Shown: in pieces, positions 1 to 13,525 of the stretch
Numbering within the stretch: position 1 is the first letter of the stretch
Layout of the letters: the number at the start of each line of letters is the position of its first letter
Assembly: GCF_020360975.1 (NCBI RefSeq)
Contig: NW_025408683.1
Coordinates: 186,001 to 250,000, forward strand
Direction of reading: 5' to 3'
DNA from: Hirsutella rhossiliensis
Lineage: Eukaryota; Ascomycota; Sordariomycetes; Hypocreales; Ophiocordycipitaceae
DNA length: 64,000 nt
Program-made: the position numbers and the translations under genes
Notes under the pieces: generated by a model
Seen by the model: the letters and a program-made list of their open reading frames with translations, nothing else
Told to the model about the DNA's origin: nothing
The model's database searches: none

Positions 1-1094
1 GAGAAGGCTCCTAGATATACCGTATAGGTCTTCCTAATACGGTTAGTTATATAGCCCCTCGAGGGAGCTATTAAGGTCTCGAGCTTTAAAAGCTACTACC
101 TAGGAGTCTCTTCCTCTTAAAGAGTAATTAGCTTTACGGCACTAACGGATTCCGTTATTACTATATATATAGTAGTTAGTAGCTTCGTCTTATAAAGGTA
201 TTCCTTACGGTAACTCTCGTAGTTACCTAAGGTAGTAGAAAAAGCTCTCTATTATACGGAGGTTAGCTCGGAGAAGAGGGAAGCTCCTTCTATAAATTCC
301 GTTGCCTTAGGACGAAGAGGGGGCTCGAGAGGGTCCTACTTATTAAAGAAGACTAAATTATAGATAGTTCTATCTATACGAGCCCGAAGCTCCTTTACCT
401 ACTTATCCTAATCTTAGGGCTCTATAAGAATCGTCCTATAGACTATAGGGATAGTAAAGGAGTCGGTTTTCGTTATTATTACGAGGAAGGGTAGAAAGGT
501 TAGGTAAAAATCGGCTTTTTTAGTAAGAGGGGTAAAAGGAAGCTATAAGGGATATAAGAAAGGTGCCTTTTATAGCAGCTAGAAGGTATAGGAATTCTAT
601 TCCTCCTAGGCTTATAACTCTTATAAAGAGAGATATAAGAAGTATATAAAAATATATAAAGGTAAAATTAAAAGTAAGGGGTCGGATAGGTAGGGCAGAG
701 AGATTTAATTCTTTTAGGAGTAGTAATTATAGTAGGGGAGTAATTATTATATTGCCTTAATTATCCTTCTTTCCTCTATCTAACGCCCGTCTTTATATCT
801 ATTTAGCATCTTAATTAATAAAGAAGATCCTACTTAAAGAAGCTACTAATATCCTTTTAACTACCGAGCGTTTTACTTATTTTTCCCCTCCTTTCTAGCC
901 GTTGCCGGTATATCCGTCTTATCTCTTACTACCTCTATAAGAAGCTATCGCTACTTTTACTTTCCCTTATACCCTTACCCTTCTCTTTATACCTCCTTTT
1001 AGCTCCTTCTTTAAAACTTATTTTTTAGCTTCCTAGGTCCCTTATACTAAGGGATATCTCTAAGAACTATAAAATTAAGCTACGCTTTACGATA
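1..1094 (-). mobile_element. Ty1/copia element, 5' LTR and gag remnant (copy R1), RIP-degraded
   Basis: This is the same sequence as 40648-42687 (direct) and 44327-46770 (inverted). Read on the minus strand it runs from an LTR-like start (TATCGTAAAG, probably an original TG start) at 1094 leftwards into a copia-type gag. The gag frame is clearest in the inverted copy, where blocks such as YKEYLYKIKLLTTIYIAITE can be read between TAA/TAG stops. The window edge cuts the element. It ends two bases before the first LTR of the X family at 1097, so X inserted at or next to the LTR end. Identity as a copia gag rests on gag-like helical sequence plus linkage, in the related copy, to a copia integrase at 37345-38774. 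The inner border of the LTR was not resolved. Confidence 0.7.
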
Positions 1095-1096
1095 AT

Positions 1097-1341
1097 TATT
1101 ACTTAGGAAGTCGTAGTATATTCCTTATATAATATAACCCTAGGGGAGATCTCTATAAAATATCTATATAATCCGCTTAGTTATCGTTTCTAGGATTTCT
1201 AGGTAATTTCCTAGAGTTTACTTAGTAGCTTCTAGGTTCTTTCTTTTATAGGGAGCCTTAAAGAGTTAAGGGTAACTTCCTTTAAGGAAGCCGATATTAT
1301 TATAGGTACCTAGATTATCGACTATAGGGTATCCTATAATA
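1097..1341 (-). repeat. X-family LTR 1 (245 bp)
   Basis: First of three equal-length copies (others at 4397 and 13526). The homology starts abruptly at TATTACTTAGG and stops after CCTATAATA in comparison with the flanks of copies 1 and 3, which fixes both borders. Differences between copies are mostly transitions. Confidence 0.8.
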
Positions 1342-1708
1342 AATACCTAGGGCGAAAGAATTAACTAACGTCCTTATTAGTCTCCCGCGGTATTTAAGTA
1401 AGAGTCGTACTAATAAGGAATTATAGTAAAGTTATATAGATTTCTAAGGTTAGTATAAGGGATAACTTATATCTTATTTACTTAATACGATTAATATTAA
1501 GGGTATAAGGCGGCTAAGCTAAGAGTAAAATACTATTAAAACTAAGGGCGCTAAGTAGCTAAACTAAGGTAATAAATAAGTAAGGCTAAGGGCGTAGTAT
1601 AGCTAAGCTAGGGAAAACTAATTATAACTAAGGGCGCTTTATAGCTAAGCTAGTAAATAAATAAATAAGACTAAGGATATAACGAGGCTAAACTAATAAC
1701 TAACTATT

Positions 1709-3560
1709 TTACGCCGCGGGGGTAAGGGTAAGGCAAGGAATCTCCTCCTTAGCTTCCTCCTTTATTAGTTCCTTAAGGCCTATCGGTACGTTATCTAGGG
1801 TATTATATATATCGGAGGCTTTATAAATAGGTATACTATAAGCGTTATTTAAAGCTAGTTCTACTAAGAGTATTATAGCTAGTTTATTATAAGAGGCTAG
1901 AATTTAGTTATAGATTACTACTACTAGTACCTATATAGTTAGGCCTAGGTTCTAGAACCTACCTAGGTATACGTTAGTAAACTTCTAGTCTAATAAGTTA
2001 AAATAAGCTATTATATTAGCCGTATAAAAGCGGGCCGCTACTAGTATATATAAGGGGCTAATATAAGCTACTCTTTAGCGTACTATAGTAAGCTTAGGTA
2101 AGTCGTTTAAGAGGTAGGCGGTAAAAGTAAACTAATAAATAAAGCCGGCAGGTACTTTAGTAAAGGTAGCGTACTAGCTAAGTAAGAGGTCGGCGTTAGC
2201 CTCCTTATAGATAGCGGCGAATAGATTTACCTAAATTATAGCTATATTTAGGGTTCTATAAACTAGCGCTTCCGACCTAAAGTAAACGATACGTATATAG
2301 CTATCTATATTAGCTAGGTTATTATAGTATACTATAAAAGGTATAATAGGGAATAGTCTAGGATTTCTATAGCTTAGAACCTAGAAGGGGTTAAGCTTTT
2401 ATTAGACCGGTATTAGGGCCTATTCCTTAGTAAATAAGTTAGCTTACTTAAAAGGAGTAAAGGGTAGGGCCGCGGCGGTAGCGAGTAAGCGTTTAGTAAA
2501 TAGGTTCCTTAATAGCTTATTAAAGGTAAGGTTTACTATACTAGATCCTTTAGTCTTAGCTAGGGTATACTTAAAGCTCTCTTTAAACTTATAAGTTCGT
2601 TATATATTAGTAGCCTTACGCTCCTCCGCGGCGGCGGCCTTAAATATTTTTAGATAGGCAGGGAGGTACTTCGCGCTAATAATAGTAGCGATAATCTTAA
2701 GTATCTTAGCGTCTATAAAGGCAACCTATTTAAATAGGAGCTTATTAATAACGTTAGCTAAGATAATAGTAATCTATGCGGTTTTAAGGGCGCTAGCTAT
2801 TATCTTAGTTTTATTAAGGAAGATAGCCCTATCTAAGTTATATAGCGATAAAGGGAAAAGCTCGTTCTTATTAAACGACGGGGTAAACTACTTATAGGCG
2901 TTATAGGGGGTACTAAGGGTTTTCCCTATAATGCCTAAAACTAAGGGTAGCGAGTTATTAGATAAATTACTAGAGCTTAATAGCGATAAAGCATAGTCGT
3001 TAAAGTAAATATATAAAGGAGTACTAGGATTAAGGCGATAGAAAGCGCTAACCTACTATAGTTAGATAGTTAACGTTATATTCTTACTAGTTTAAGTAGT
3101 TATAGGAGTTATAGTAGTAATATAGTAAGTAGAGGCGCTATAAGGTATAGTAAAGTATAGCTAGTCGCGTTTATATAGGTCGCGGGCTTTAAATAAAAAT
3201 ATAAATAAAGGGGTATAGTATATACTATTTTCTACTAGGCCTACGTTAAAATTATATCCTTCTTTAGTAAGGAGGTCGCGGTAGTTAGTATATATACTAT
3301 AATTATCCTATTTCTACTTAGTAAATACGGCCGTATTAAACTTAAGGTTATAAAGGAGCTCTACTTTATTCTTATATAATTAAACTACTTAGCGGAATCC
3401 CTTAAGGCTTAAGCGTAGCGGTCGGCGGTAGATTTAGTTAGAGAAATACTAGTAAAATACTAGGTCTTTACTATAATACTTATAGCCTTAGATAGCGGGA
3501 ACTTTAAATATATATATAAGAAGGGCGTAGTTTAATATAAAAAAGGAAGCGTAAAATAAT
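1709..3560 (-). pseudogene. Degraded unknown ORF of X element, copy 1 (about 600 codons)
   Basis: One minus-strand frame stays in register from at least 3514 down to 1709; from 3415 it runs 569 codons without a frameshift. It is broken only by TAA/TAG codons that can be explained as former Gln or Trp codons. The opposite strand is full of stops because the frame is rich in TTA/CTA leucines, so the coding strand is unambiguous. Readable blocks include LDRAIFLNKTKII (mid-protein), SIVNLTFNKLLRNLFTKR and a C-terminal LKELIKEEAKEEIP. The second copy (5015-6940) keeps the same frame with substitutions only. I do not recognise the family: there is no YxDD, no zinc knuckle, no DDE integrase spacing. 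The start is not fixed because ATG would have become ATA. Ancestral composition is blurred, since Ile, Val and Leu here may have been Thr, Met, Ala, Pro or Ser. Confidence 0.7.
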
Positions 3561-4396
3561 AGGGAAATTAGGTTCTTATAATAAAAATAAATATAGGTGC
3601 TAAAATATAGAATTAGATTACTATTTACCGCGGGCGGCCTATTAATACTTATTAGCTAGTTAACCTATCCTTAGACTTTTAAGAGAATAAATAGTAATAG
3701 CGCGTACTATATACTATTATTTCTCCCTTAGCTATAGCGGCTTATACTATTATATAGCGCGCGCGCGGAGCTTCTAAGTATAGGTAATATAACCTTATAA
3801 CGCTCCTTACTATACGTTAAATTCTTTAATAAGGTCTTTAATAACGATATTCTTAGCGGCTACCTAAGAATTATAGCTACTTAGCTAGCCTTTCTAGCTA
3901 ATAAGGTATTTTATATAAGCGGTCCCTTAGCTATATATTATATACTAGTCCCTTAGTATAAGGCTAGTACTTTAACTTAGCCGCTTACTTAGATCCGGTA
4001 TAAGTCTAATAAGTAATTAAGTTTACTAGCTACTATATATAATAAAATATATTATATAGACTAGCTATTATACGTTATTATATATATTAAATATAGACTA
4101 GCTACTAGTCTTATAAGTTAAAGTAAGAGTAGTAATAACTATTTATATTCTTCTCTACTTACCTAAGATCTAATAGGTTCTTTATTTCTTATTTATACTA
4201 TAGTAAGCGTAAGACCTTACTTAGGGCTTTAACTAAGTAATATCTTAACCTTATAATTATATAATAATAGTATAGCGTATTAGCGGTATTTCCTAGTATT
4301 TTCCCTAGGTAAGCAAAGGTATTTCTCTATAATTTCCCTACTATATTTTTATAGTAACTTCTTAGGGAAATATTAATATAATTCCTAAGGAGCTAT

Positions 4397-4641
4397 TATT
4401 ACTTAGGAGATTATAGTATATTCCCTATATAATATATCCTTAAGGGAAATCTCTATAAAATATCTATATAATCCGCTTAGTTATTATCTCTAGGATTTCT
4501 AGGTAATTTCCTAGAGTTTACTTAGTAGCTTCTAGGTTCCTTCTTTTATAGGGAGCCTTAAGGAGTTAAGGGTAAATTCCCTAAGAGAAGCTAATATTAT
4601 TATAGGTACTTAGATTATTAACTATAGGGTGTCCTATAATA
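4397..4641 (-). repeat. X-family LTR 2 (245 bp), shared by copies 1 and 2
   Basis: Same length and ends as the LTRs at 1097 and 13526. Being the right LTR of copy 1 and the left LTR of copy 2, it implies unequal recombination between LTRs, or an insertion followed by LTR exchange. Confidence 0.8.
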
Positions 4642-5014
4642 AATACCTAGGGTAAAAGAATTAACTAACGTCCTTATTAGTCTCCCGCGGTATTTAAGTA
4701 GGAGTTACGCTAATAGGGAATTATAGTAAAGTTATATAGATTTCTAAGGTTAATATAAAGGGTAACTTATATCTTATTTAGGATATAACTTAGTACGACT
4801 AATACTAAGGGCGCGAGGTAGCTAAGCTAGGAGTAAAATACTACTAAAACTAAGGGCACTAGGTAGCTAAACCGGGGCAATAAATAAGTAAGGCTAGGGG
4901 CGTAGTATAGCTAAGCTAGGGAAAACTAATTATAACTAAGGGCGCTCTATAGCTAAGCTAGTAAAAAAATAAATAAGACTAAGGATATAATAAGGCTAAA
5001 CTAGTAACCGACCG

Positions 5015-6940
5015 TCTTATACTATAGGGGTAAGGGTAAGGTAAGGAATCTCCTCCTTAGCTTCCTCCTTTATTAGTTCTTAAAGGCTTATTAGCGCGTT
5101 ATCTAAGGCATCCTATATATTAAAGGCTTTATAAATAGGCACGCTATAGGCGTTATTTAAGGCTGGTTCTACTAAGAGTATTATAGCTAGTCTATTATAA
5201 GAGGCTAGAATTTAGTTATAGATTACTACCGCTAGTACCTATATAGTTAGGCCTAGGTTCTAAAACCTACCTAGGTATATATCGGTAAACCTTTAGTTTA
5301 ATAAGTTAAAATAAGCTATTACGTTAGCTATATAGGGGCGGGCCGCTACTAGCGTATATAGGGGGCCGATATAAGCTACTTTTTAATATACCGCGGCGAG
5401 CTTAAGCGAGTTATCTAGGAGGTAAGTAGTAAAAGTAAACTAATAAATAAAGCTAGCGGGTATACTAGTAAGGGCAGCGTACTAGCTAAGCGAGAGGTTA
5501 GTATCGGCCTCCTTATAGATAGCGGCGAATAGATTTACCTAAATTACGGCCGCGTTTAAAGCTTTATAGACTAGCGCTTTTAACCTAAAGTAGATAATAC
5601 CTATATAGCTATCTATATTAGCTAGGTTATCGTAATATACTATAAAAGGTATAATAGGGAATAGTCTAGGTTTTTTATAGCTTAGAACCTAGAAGGGGTT
5701 AAGCTTTTATTAGACTAGTATTAAGGCCTATTCCTTAGCGAATAAGTTAGCCCGCTTAAAAGGAGTAGAGAGCGGGGCTATAGTAGCGGTAAGTAAGCGT
5801 TTAGTAAAAAGGTTCCTTAATAGCTTATCGAAGGTAAGGTCTACTATACTAGATCCTCTAGTCCTAGCTAGGGTATACTTAAGGCTCTCTCTAAACTTAT
5901 AGGTTCTTAGTATACTAATAGCCTCGCGCTTTACTATAGTAGCGGCCTTAAATATCTTTAGATAAGTAAGGAGGTACTTTACGTTAGTAATAGTAGTAAT
6001 AATCTTAAGTATCTTAGCGTCTATAAAAGCGACCTATTTAGATAAGAGCTTATTAACGACGTTAGCTAAGATAGTAGCGATCTACGCGATTCTAAGGGCG
6101 CTAGTTATTATCTTAGTTTTATTAAGGAAGATAGCCCTATCTAGGTCGCGTAGCGATAAAGGGAGGAGCTTATCCTTATTAAACGATAAGGTAAACTACC
6201 TATAGGTATTACGGGGGGTACTAAGGGTTTTCCTTATAATGCCTAAAACTAAGGGTAGTAAGTTACTAAACGACTTATTAAAGCTCGATAGCGATAGGGT
6301 ATAGTTATTAAAGTAAATATATAAAGAAGTACTAAGATTAAGGTAATAGGAAGCGCTAACTTACTATAGTTAGATAGTTAATATTATATTCCTACTAGTT
6401 TAGGTAGTTATAAAAGTTATAGTAGTAATATAATAGGTAGCGGCGCTATAAGGTATAGAGAAGTATAGCTAGTCGCGTTTATATAGGTCGCGGGCTTTAA
6501 ATAAAGGAAGAGATAGAGGGGTATAGTATATACTATTTTCTATTAAGCTTACGTTAAGATCGTATCCTTCTTTAATAAAGAGGTCGCGATAGTTAGTATA
6601 TATATTATAATTATCCTATTTTTACTTAGTAAATATAGCTATATTAAACTTAAGGTTATAAAGGAGCTTTGCTTTATTCCTATATAATTAAACTACTTAG
6701 CGGAATCCCTTAAGGCTTAGGCGCGGCGGTCGGCGGTAGATTTAGTTAGAGAAATACTAGTAAAATACTAAGTCCTTATTATAATACTTATAGCCTTAGA
6801 TAGCGGGAACCTTAAATATAAGTATAAGAGGGGCGCGGTTTAGTATAAAAAAGGGAGCGTAAAAGGATAGGGAAATCGGGTTCTTAAAATAAAAATAAAT
6901 ATAGGTGCTAAAATATAAAATTAAATTACTATTTACCGCG
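5015..6940 (-). pseudogene. Degraded unknown ORF of X element, copy 2
   Basis: Counterpart of 1709-3560. Where compared (about 6050-6240), the minus-strand frame reads in the same register, with conserved blocks such as FNKDKLLPLSLRDLDRAI and LNKTKII, and the differences are mostly RIP-type transitions. Independent stop positions show that the two copies were mutated separately. No recognised domain. Confidence 0.65.
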
Positions 6941-7239
6941 GGCAGCCTATTAATACTTATTAGCTAGTTAACCTATCCCTAGACTTTTAAGTAAATAAAT
7001 AGTAACGGCGCGTATTATATACTATTATTTCTCCTTTAGCTATAATAGCTCGTATTATTATACGGCGCGCGCGCGGAGCTTCTAAGTATAGGTAATACGA
7101 CCTTATAACGCTCCTTACTATACGTTAAATTCTTTAATAAGGTCTTTAACGACGATATCCTTAGCGGCTACCTAGGAATTATAGCTACTTAGCTAGCCTT
7201 TCTAGCTAATAAGGTATTTTATATAAGTAGTCCCTTAGC

Positions 7240-10200
7240 TATATTTATAAGTTCTAGTATTAAGGATTCTTTTAACTTCCTAGTAGTTAGTATTAAGTTC
7301 TAGGCTAGGTCGGGCGTTTAGTTATTTAGCTAGCTATAGCTATATAATAGAAACGATATCGTAGATATTTAGGGATCTAGCTAGGTTAAGGTAGTAGGCT
7401 AGATAGCTAATCTATTTAAGGACTTTAAACGGTCTTATATAGCGTTCCTTTAACTTCGCTACTTATCTATTAGCTATACTATATCCTTTCCTTAGCTAGA
7501 GCTATACCTAGTCTCTAAGCTTAAACTCTAGCGCTTAGTACTTTACGTTATACCGCTTTTTTATTCCCGCCTAAGTTAAAGCGATTAAGATCTTAGCTTA
7601 GTCTTAAAGTATCTCCTTATCTATCTATAAGGGGCCTTTTCTAAGGTATCGCTTACTATTATCTATTTATATCCTAGTTAGTAGCTTACTTAAAGAGGTA
7701 TTAATTACTAAGGAGTAAGAGTTATTAAAGGTAAATTAAAGTAATAGTAATACGTTAACCTATTAATAAGATAGGAAGTCGGTCGTAAAGAACTAAAGTA
7801 TAGTTTTAACTACCTAGTTACGTTATTTTAATAAGTTATCGGTCTAAGGATACTAAGCTATAGATACTAGTAACTTAGACCTATATACTATTTATAGTCC
7901 TTTTTAGAATACTAAAAGGAACTTAGGGTCTTAGTTAGAGATAATATAAGCGGGAATCCCTTAGTTATAGCGTATTAACTTAGTAAATAGTGCCTCGGCT
8001 TAGTCCTTTATAGTAAACTAATTATAGCTTAAGATAAGGAGCTTTATTTTTAAGAACTTATTAATTACTATTAGTAGTATATTATAGTAGACCTTAATAA
8101 GTAGTATTTATAGAGTTCGGTCTATATAAACGTTTAAGAGCCCTATAACGAAATCTATAGTAATCGTATAAAAAGGTAAGGCTAAGGAAGTAATTAAAAC
8201 TAACTCGCTAAGGGCCTTTAATTAGTTAGTTTAGTTCTTATAGTAAGCGTTATACTTATTAATAAAGCTATAAATAAGTTTCTTAAGGCTAGTAATAGCG
8301 AATATAAAAGATAACTCTTTTTATATCCTTTACCGTTTAAGGTAAAATTTATATATATAGTTATTAGCGATAATTTCCGTAGCGTAAGTAGTAGGGATAT
8401 AAAGCTAATAATAACCTTTAAGCTTAACTAAGTAAAGTAACCCGTTCTACTAAATAAATAAGAGACTAACCTAAGAGTTATTACTTCTAAGCTACTTTGG
8501 TATACTAGCTTACCTAGGTTCTTCTATATATACTTCTTAGATCCTTTAGTATAGGTTAAGTTAAATAAAGGATTCTATAACTATATAGGCGTATTTAACT
8601 AGCGCTTTATCTTCCTAAACGCGGTTTAATTCCCTAGGTTTATATTTCCTAGGTATTATAGATAGTAGTTAAGATAGTATATTAATAAGGATATTTATAG
8701 TTCTAAGAATATAGTAGACCTTTAAAGGAAACTAGCTAAGGTACTATAAAGTAAGTATAAGCCGATTATTTATCTTTATACTAGTAGTAAATAGTAATAT
8801 TTACTTTAAGATTATACTTATAGCGGTTTAGTTAATTAATATAATAACCTTTAATAGTAAGGTAGAGATAATATATAACTAGAGCTTTTAATATACTTAG
8901 GAAAGATAAGCGACTTTAAGTTTAGTAAGCTAATATCTAGGCTCTCCGCTAGTTAAGCGTTTATTAAAGTAAAAGATTAGCTAGATACTTATTTAAAGTA
9001 GGGTTCTTCTTAGGTTCTAGTCTACCCTTAGTACTAAGTAGAAAGCTACTACTATAAAGCCTAGCTCGCGGCTAGCATCGATTTATAAGAATAATAGCTA
9101 TTATAGGTCGAAATAGTATAGCTATATTAGTTCTATAAAAGCGTTTATAATATCTTAAAAGGCTTATTCCTTTACTAAGGACGGTTAGTATATTACCTTA
9201 AAGGTATATCTATTCCTTATCGATCCTTTAAGTAGCGCTTAACTATCTCGCGCTTCCTTAAGTATCGCCGTTTTTTAAACTTAGAGCGCTTTTACCCTTT
9301 AAGAGAAGTAAGCTACTAAGTACTATAGCTAGTTAACTAAGCTAAGCTACTTTTCTAGTACTTATAGGGTATTTAGAAACTCTATATCCTATAATACCTA
9401 TAGTTATTCTTTAGTATTTATTAGGCTAATACTATTAACTTAAAATCTTAATAATTTTATAGATAAGTAACCTAAAAATAATTTCGATTTAGCTAAGGCT
9501 AGGTTATAGTTTATAAAGAGTTAAAATATAGCTTAAAGGTAATAAATATAGTTATCTTTTATATCTAAGTATATTATAATATTATCGATATACCTAAAGG
9601 AATATTCTATATATTCCTAGAGGATTTAGTCTATAAATTATTAGATATATATAGGTAAGTTCTTATATCTTATTAAAGCTACCGTTAGTTATTCTAAGCC
9701 TTTATAGCTAATTACTATAAACCTTTCTTAATACTCCTTATAAATAAGGAACTAATAAAAGAAAGACTAAGTATCTATATCGGAAATAAAGCGTTTCCTT
9801 TATAGCTTTTAGATTATATCTCCTTAGAGTAGTATTAAGTAAGCGTCTAAGATAGCTATACTATTAAGAGCGCGGAGGTCTATTACTATTCGGCCCTTTT
9901 TATTACTATATACTATTTTCTAGACTATAAATATAAGGTAAGTAAATAAGGTTACTTTTATAGCTTATTTTATATATCTCTTTTAGTATAGGTCCTTATA
10001 GGTCTAGTCGATTAGCGCCTTATCCTTCTAGCTAAGTAAGTAAGCCTTAAAAGCTAGTTTTTATAAGTACTAATTTTCTACTAGCGGAATATATATATAG
10101 TAGTTTAGGTAGACCTTAATAGTACCTTCGTCCTTTTATAAGGTTAGGAAGAAGGCGACTATATATTAGATCTTTTCTATAAATATAAGGTCTTAATTAT

Positions 10201-13062
10201 AGATTTTAACGTCCTTTAAAGTAGTTATCTCTAAGAGGCTATAGTCTTATAAAATCCCGATCTTATAGTTCGGAGTCTATTTATATATCTATAAAAAGAG
10301 TTCCCTCTTAGTAGACTTAAGGCTCCTTTCTTCTAGGGTTTCTATTAATAAGTTAGTATCTTAGTATAGTTCGCTATATTTCGCGGTCTTCCGTTTAATA
10401 GGCTCTTTAGTTAGAGTTACCCTAGCTAGGGTTTCCCTAGGTAGGTCGATCTATAAAAACTATATTTCGTCGCTAAGGTCTATTAATATTCTTAAGTACT
10501 ATTCTTTCTTAAATTAAACGCGGCGAGCGGTAGTATTAACTACTATAATAAGAGTTATACCTTAGATTAGGTTATAAGCTAATAATAAGTCTCTTAGAAA
10601 AAATACTAAGTTACGATCCCTTAGTATATCCTTAATTTATACTAGTAAGCGTTCTATCCTATATATAAGGACGTCGACGTTAGCTTAGTATATAACTTAA
10701 TAATAGATTATATAGCCCTATTAAGTTAAGCGAGCTATAACTATTAGGTTACTATATACGCTAATAAATATTATTCCCTTTAAGTTTAAGATATTAACTT
10801 TATTTAGTACTAAGAAATCTTATCTAAGTAATAATCCTATAGATAGGGTTTAGACTACTTAGGCACCGATAGTAACTTACTTAACCTTAAATCCCGTTCT
10901 TTATTTCCTTAAGATATTAATTATTAAGGTCGCTTAACCTTTAGTTTAGCTTTTCCCTATATTAAATAATAGGACTTACTAAGTTATATTAACGGTTATA
11001 TCGTTAAAGTAGTTAAGCTAGTCTTACTTAATTATAGAGCGGGCTATACTAAAGTCTATATATACGTTTAATAGTTAGTTTAGGCCTTTAGTTTTAAAGA
11101 TAGATATCTAGGTATATATAAACTAAGATAGGTTTATTAAATCCGATATTTCGGTTTATAGGGCCGCTCTTATAGTTAGCTAGTTCCTTAGTATACTAAG
11201 CGAACTACTTAGTCTTATAGGTTCCGCTTTTATTATATTAAGAATAAATAGGATCTTATCTTTTATTTCTTTAGTTTCTTCTCTTACGTTAGCGGTAGTA
11301 TCCTTATCTTCTATCCCTTTATCCTAGGTAAATAGGATCTAGTTTTATATTTCCTAGGAAAGATATATCCCGCCTTAGTTATTAGTTAGTGCTACTTAAA
11401 GCTAACGGGTAAGGGTAATAATAATTAGGTTTTCCTAAGAGCCCTCCTTAGGTTTCGAATCCTAAGGCTATAGTCCGGTTTAAGGACTAGTTAACTAATT
11501 TAGTACTAGGCCTATATCTACTTAGTATAGGTTATTCTATCTTAACGCGGTCGTTATATTTCCTTTCTATTAAAATTATCCTTACTCCTAGGGTTTCTAA
11601 CTAGTTAGTTTAGCTATAGATAGGATAGAGTTAACTATAGTCTTATTCTTAGTTTTATATAATCCGCTTAATATATATTCTTTTACTATATTACTTATTT
11701 TCCCTTATAGCCTAACCGTTAGCTTAGTTTCTAACTATAGGATAAGTTACTTATAGTTATTAATTTAAGTATCGAATAATTCTAAACTAGTAAGTTAGTA
11801 AAGTAATTTTTATAGTAATACGTTTAGTTATTAATAGACTAGTATAGTAAGGTGCTTTTCTAAGTATAGCGCTACTTTTACTTTTTAGTAAAGCTTTAAT
11901 ATCTATCTATAAAAGTTAGCTCTATTTATAATATCTAAGGTAGTAAATAGTTCTATTTATAAAGATCTTAACGCTACTTTTAGCTAGATAGCGAAGCGTT
12001 TTTATAGTTTAGTATACTAAGTAGTATATCCTTAGTTTAAGGTATAAAGTATAGCTTAATTAAATTCGCTTAGATTACTAGAATACTATTTAATAGCGGT
12101 TCTATAAAGTAAGCTAGGGATTAGTATTACTAGTTTATTAGCGTATTCTAGTCTACGAATAGCTACCTACTTTAGGGAATCGATAAATCGATTAACGCTT
12201 TTATATATAATTATTTTCTTAGTTTCTTTAAGGATATTAAACGTTATATTAAAAGGGCTAGCGGGGTTAAACTTCCCTATATCTTTTAGTCTAATATATA
12301 CTAAGGGTACTTAAGGAGGGTTTATAGTAGTATTATCCTTAGTTTCTCTTACTATAGCTTTTACTAGTAGTCTTATAAGAGCTTTTTTTATAATTAAGCT
12401 TACTAGCTAGTTCGCTAAGGTTATTATCGTAAATATATTACTAAGGGTAGTATTATTTAAAGGTTCTTCTTTATTTTAGTTATTAAGGTTTAGTAAACTT
12501 CTAAGGCTTTATCCTTTTAATAAAGGTAGTTAAGGTAAGGCGGGGGAGGCTATACTATACCGATTTCTATATAGCTTTATTATTTATAGCTAATATTACC
12601 TTATTACTAGAACGTATTCTAGGTTATTAATTTATTCCTATAAGCCTTAATAATCGGCTAAGTAAGCTAGTAAGTTATATTATAAAAGTTCCGCTCTTAA
12701 TTCCTTTAAGCGTTATTCCTACTATTAAGGTAAGCGATCTAACTATCTTCCGTTTTTATAGGAACTTAATAGGAAATATCCTAGAAATAAGTATCTTTCT
12801 AACCGCTAATAAAAGCTCTATATTACTTAAGCTTTAATATATTAAAGTTCTACCTATATCTAAAGTTCCTAAAGTATTTCTTTTATAAAAAGAGATTAAG
12901 AAGCTAGTATTTATTAGTACGCGAGTAGGAGCCTTCTTCCTAAGAATATATTAAGGTTTATAAGTTAAGGTTAACTTATCCCTTTCCTTATTTTTTATCT
13001 TCTATTCTACTAAATATAGACCTTAGGAGAATAGATAGTTAAGGGAATAGGAATTACTACTA
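7240..13062 (-). mobile_element. Ty3/gypsy retrotransposon fragment, RIP-degraded
   Basis: On the minus strand the reverse transcriptase active-site region reads YIDNIIIYLDIKD at about 9560-9595 (from YIDDIIIYSD-type), followed by a block ending LALAKSKLFLGY, typical of gypsy RT. Towards the left the order is RNase H, integrase, then an integrase tail with GYSIANR, LKERYIRPFKVLK and LAYYLNLARSLNIYDIVSI at 7300-7480. The sequence stops at about 7240 just after ILNTRTYKY, which looks like the first strand of a chromodomain, so the 3' end and its LTR are missing. The right part (about 11000-13062) should hold gag but gives no motif I can name. It is nested in X copy 2. Confidence 0.75.
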
Positions 13063-13525
13063 TTTATTATATACTAGTCCCTTAGTATAGGGCTAGTACT
13101 TTAACCTAGCCGCTTACTTAGATCTAGTACAGGTTTAATAAGTAATTAAGCGGACTACCTACTATATATAATAAAACGTATTATATAAACTAGCTACTAT
13201 ATATTATTACGTGCGTTAAATATAGACTAGCTACTAGTCTTATAAGTTAAAGTAAAAGTAGTAATAACTATTTATATTCTTCTTTACCTACCTAAGATCT
13301 AATAAGTTCTTAATCTTTTATTTATATTATAGTAAGCGTAAGACCTTACTTAGGGCTCTAACTAAGTAATATCTTAACCTTATAATTATATAATAGTAGT
13401 ATAGTATATTAGCGGTATTTCTTAGTATTTTCCTAAGGTAGGTATAGGTGTTTCTCTATAATTTCCCTGCTATATTCTTATAATAACTTCTTAGGGAAAT
13501 ATCGGTATAATCCTTAAGGAGCTAT

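Larger units (their letters stand above)
1097..4641 (-). mobile_element. LTR-bounded element of unknown family 'X', copy 1
   Basis: Two copies of a 245-bp direct repeat (1097-1341 and 4397-4641) bound a 3,055-bp interior. The repeats start TATTACTTAGG and end CCTATAATA, which fits a TG...CA LTR after RIP. The interior has, from left to right, a stretch of short degenerate repeats around 1480-1700 (units like CTAAGGGCGC and TAGCTAAGCTAG), a long minus-strand frame (1709 to about 3560), and about 800 bp of leader next to the right-hand LTR. No reverse transcriptase, RNase H or integrase motif is visible, so it is either non-autonomous or of an unrecognised kind. The right LTR is shared with copy 2, giving a tandem array. 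Confidence 0.75.

Noticed and set aside
1480..1700. Possible CRISPR-like or satellite array from repeated CTAAGGGCGC / TAGCTAAGCTAG units
   Set aside because: Spacing is irregular, units are degenerate and it recurs in X copy 2 as part of the element interior; a eukaryotic context makes CRISPR implausible.
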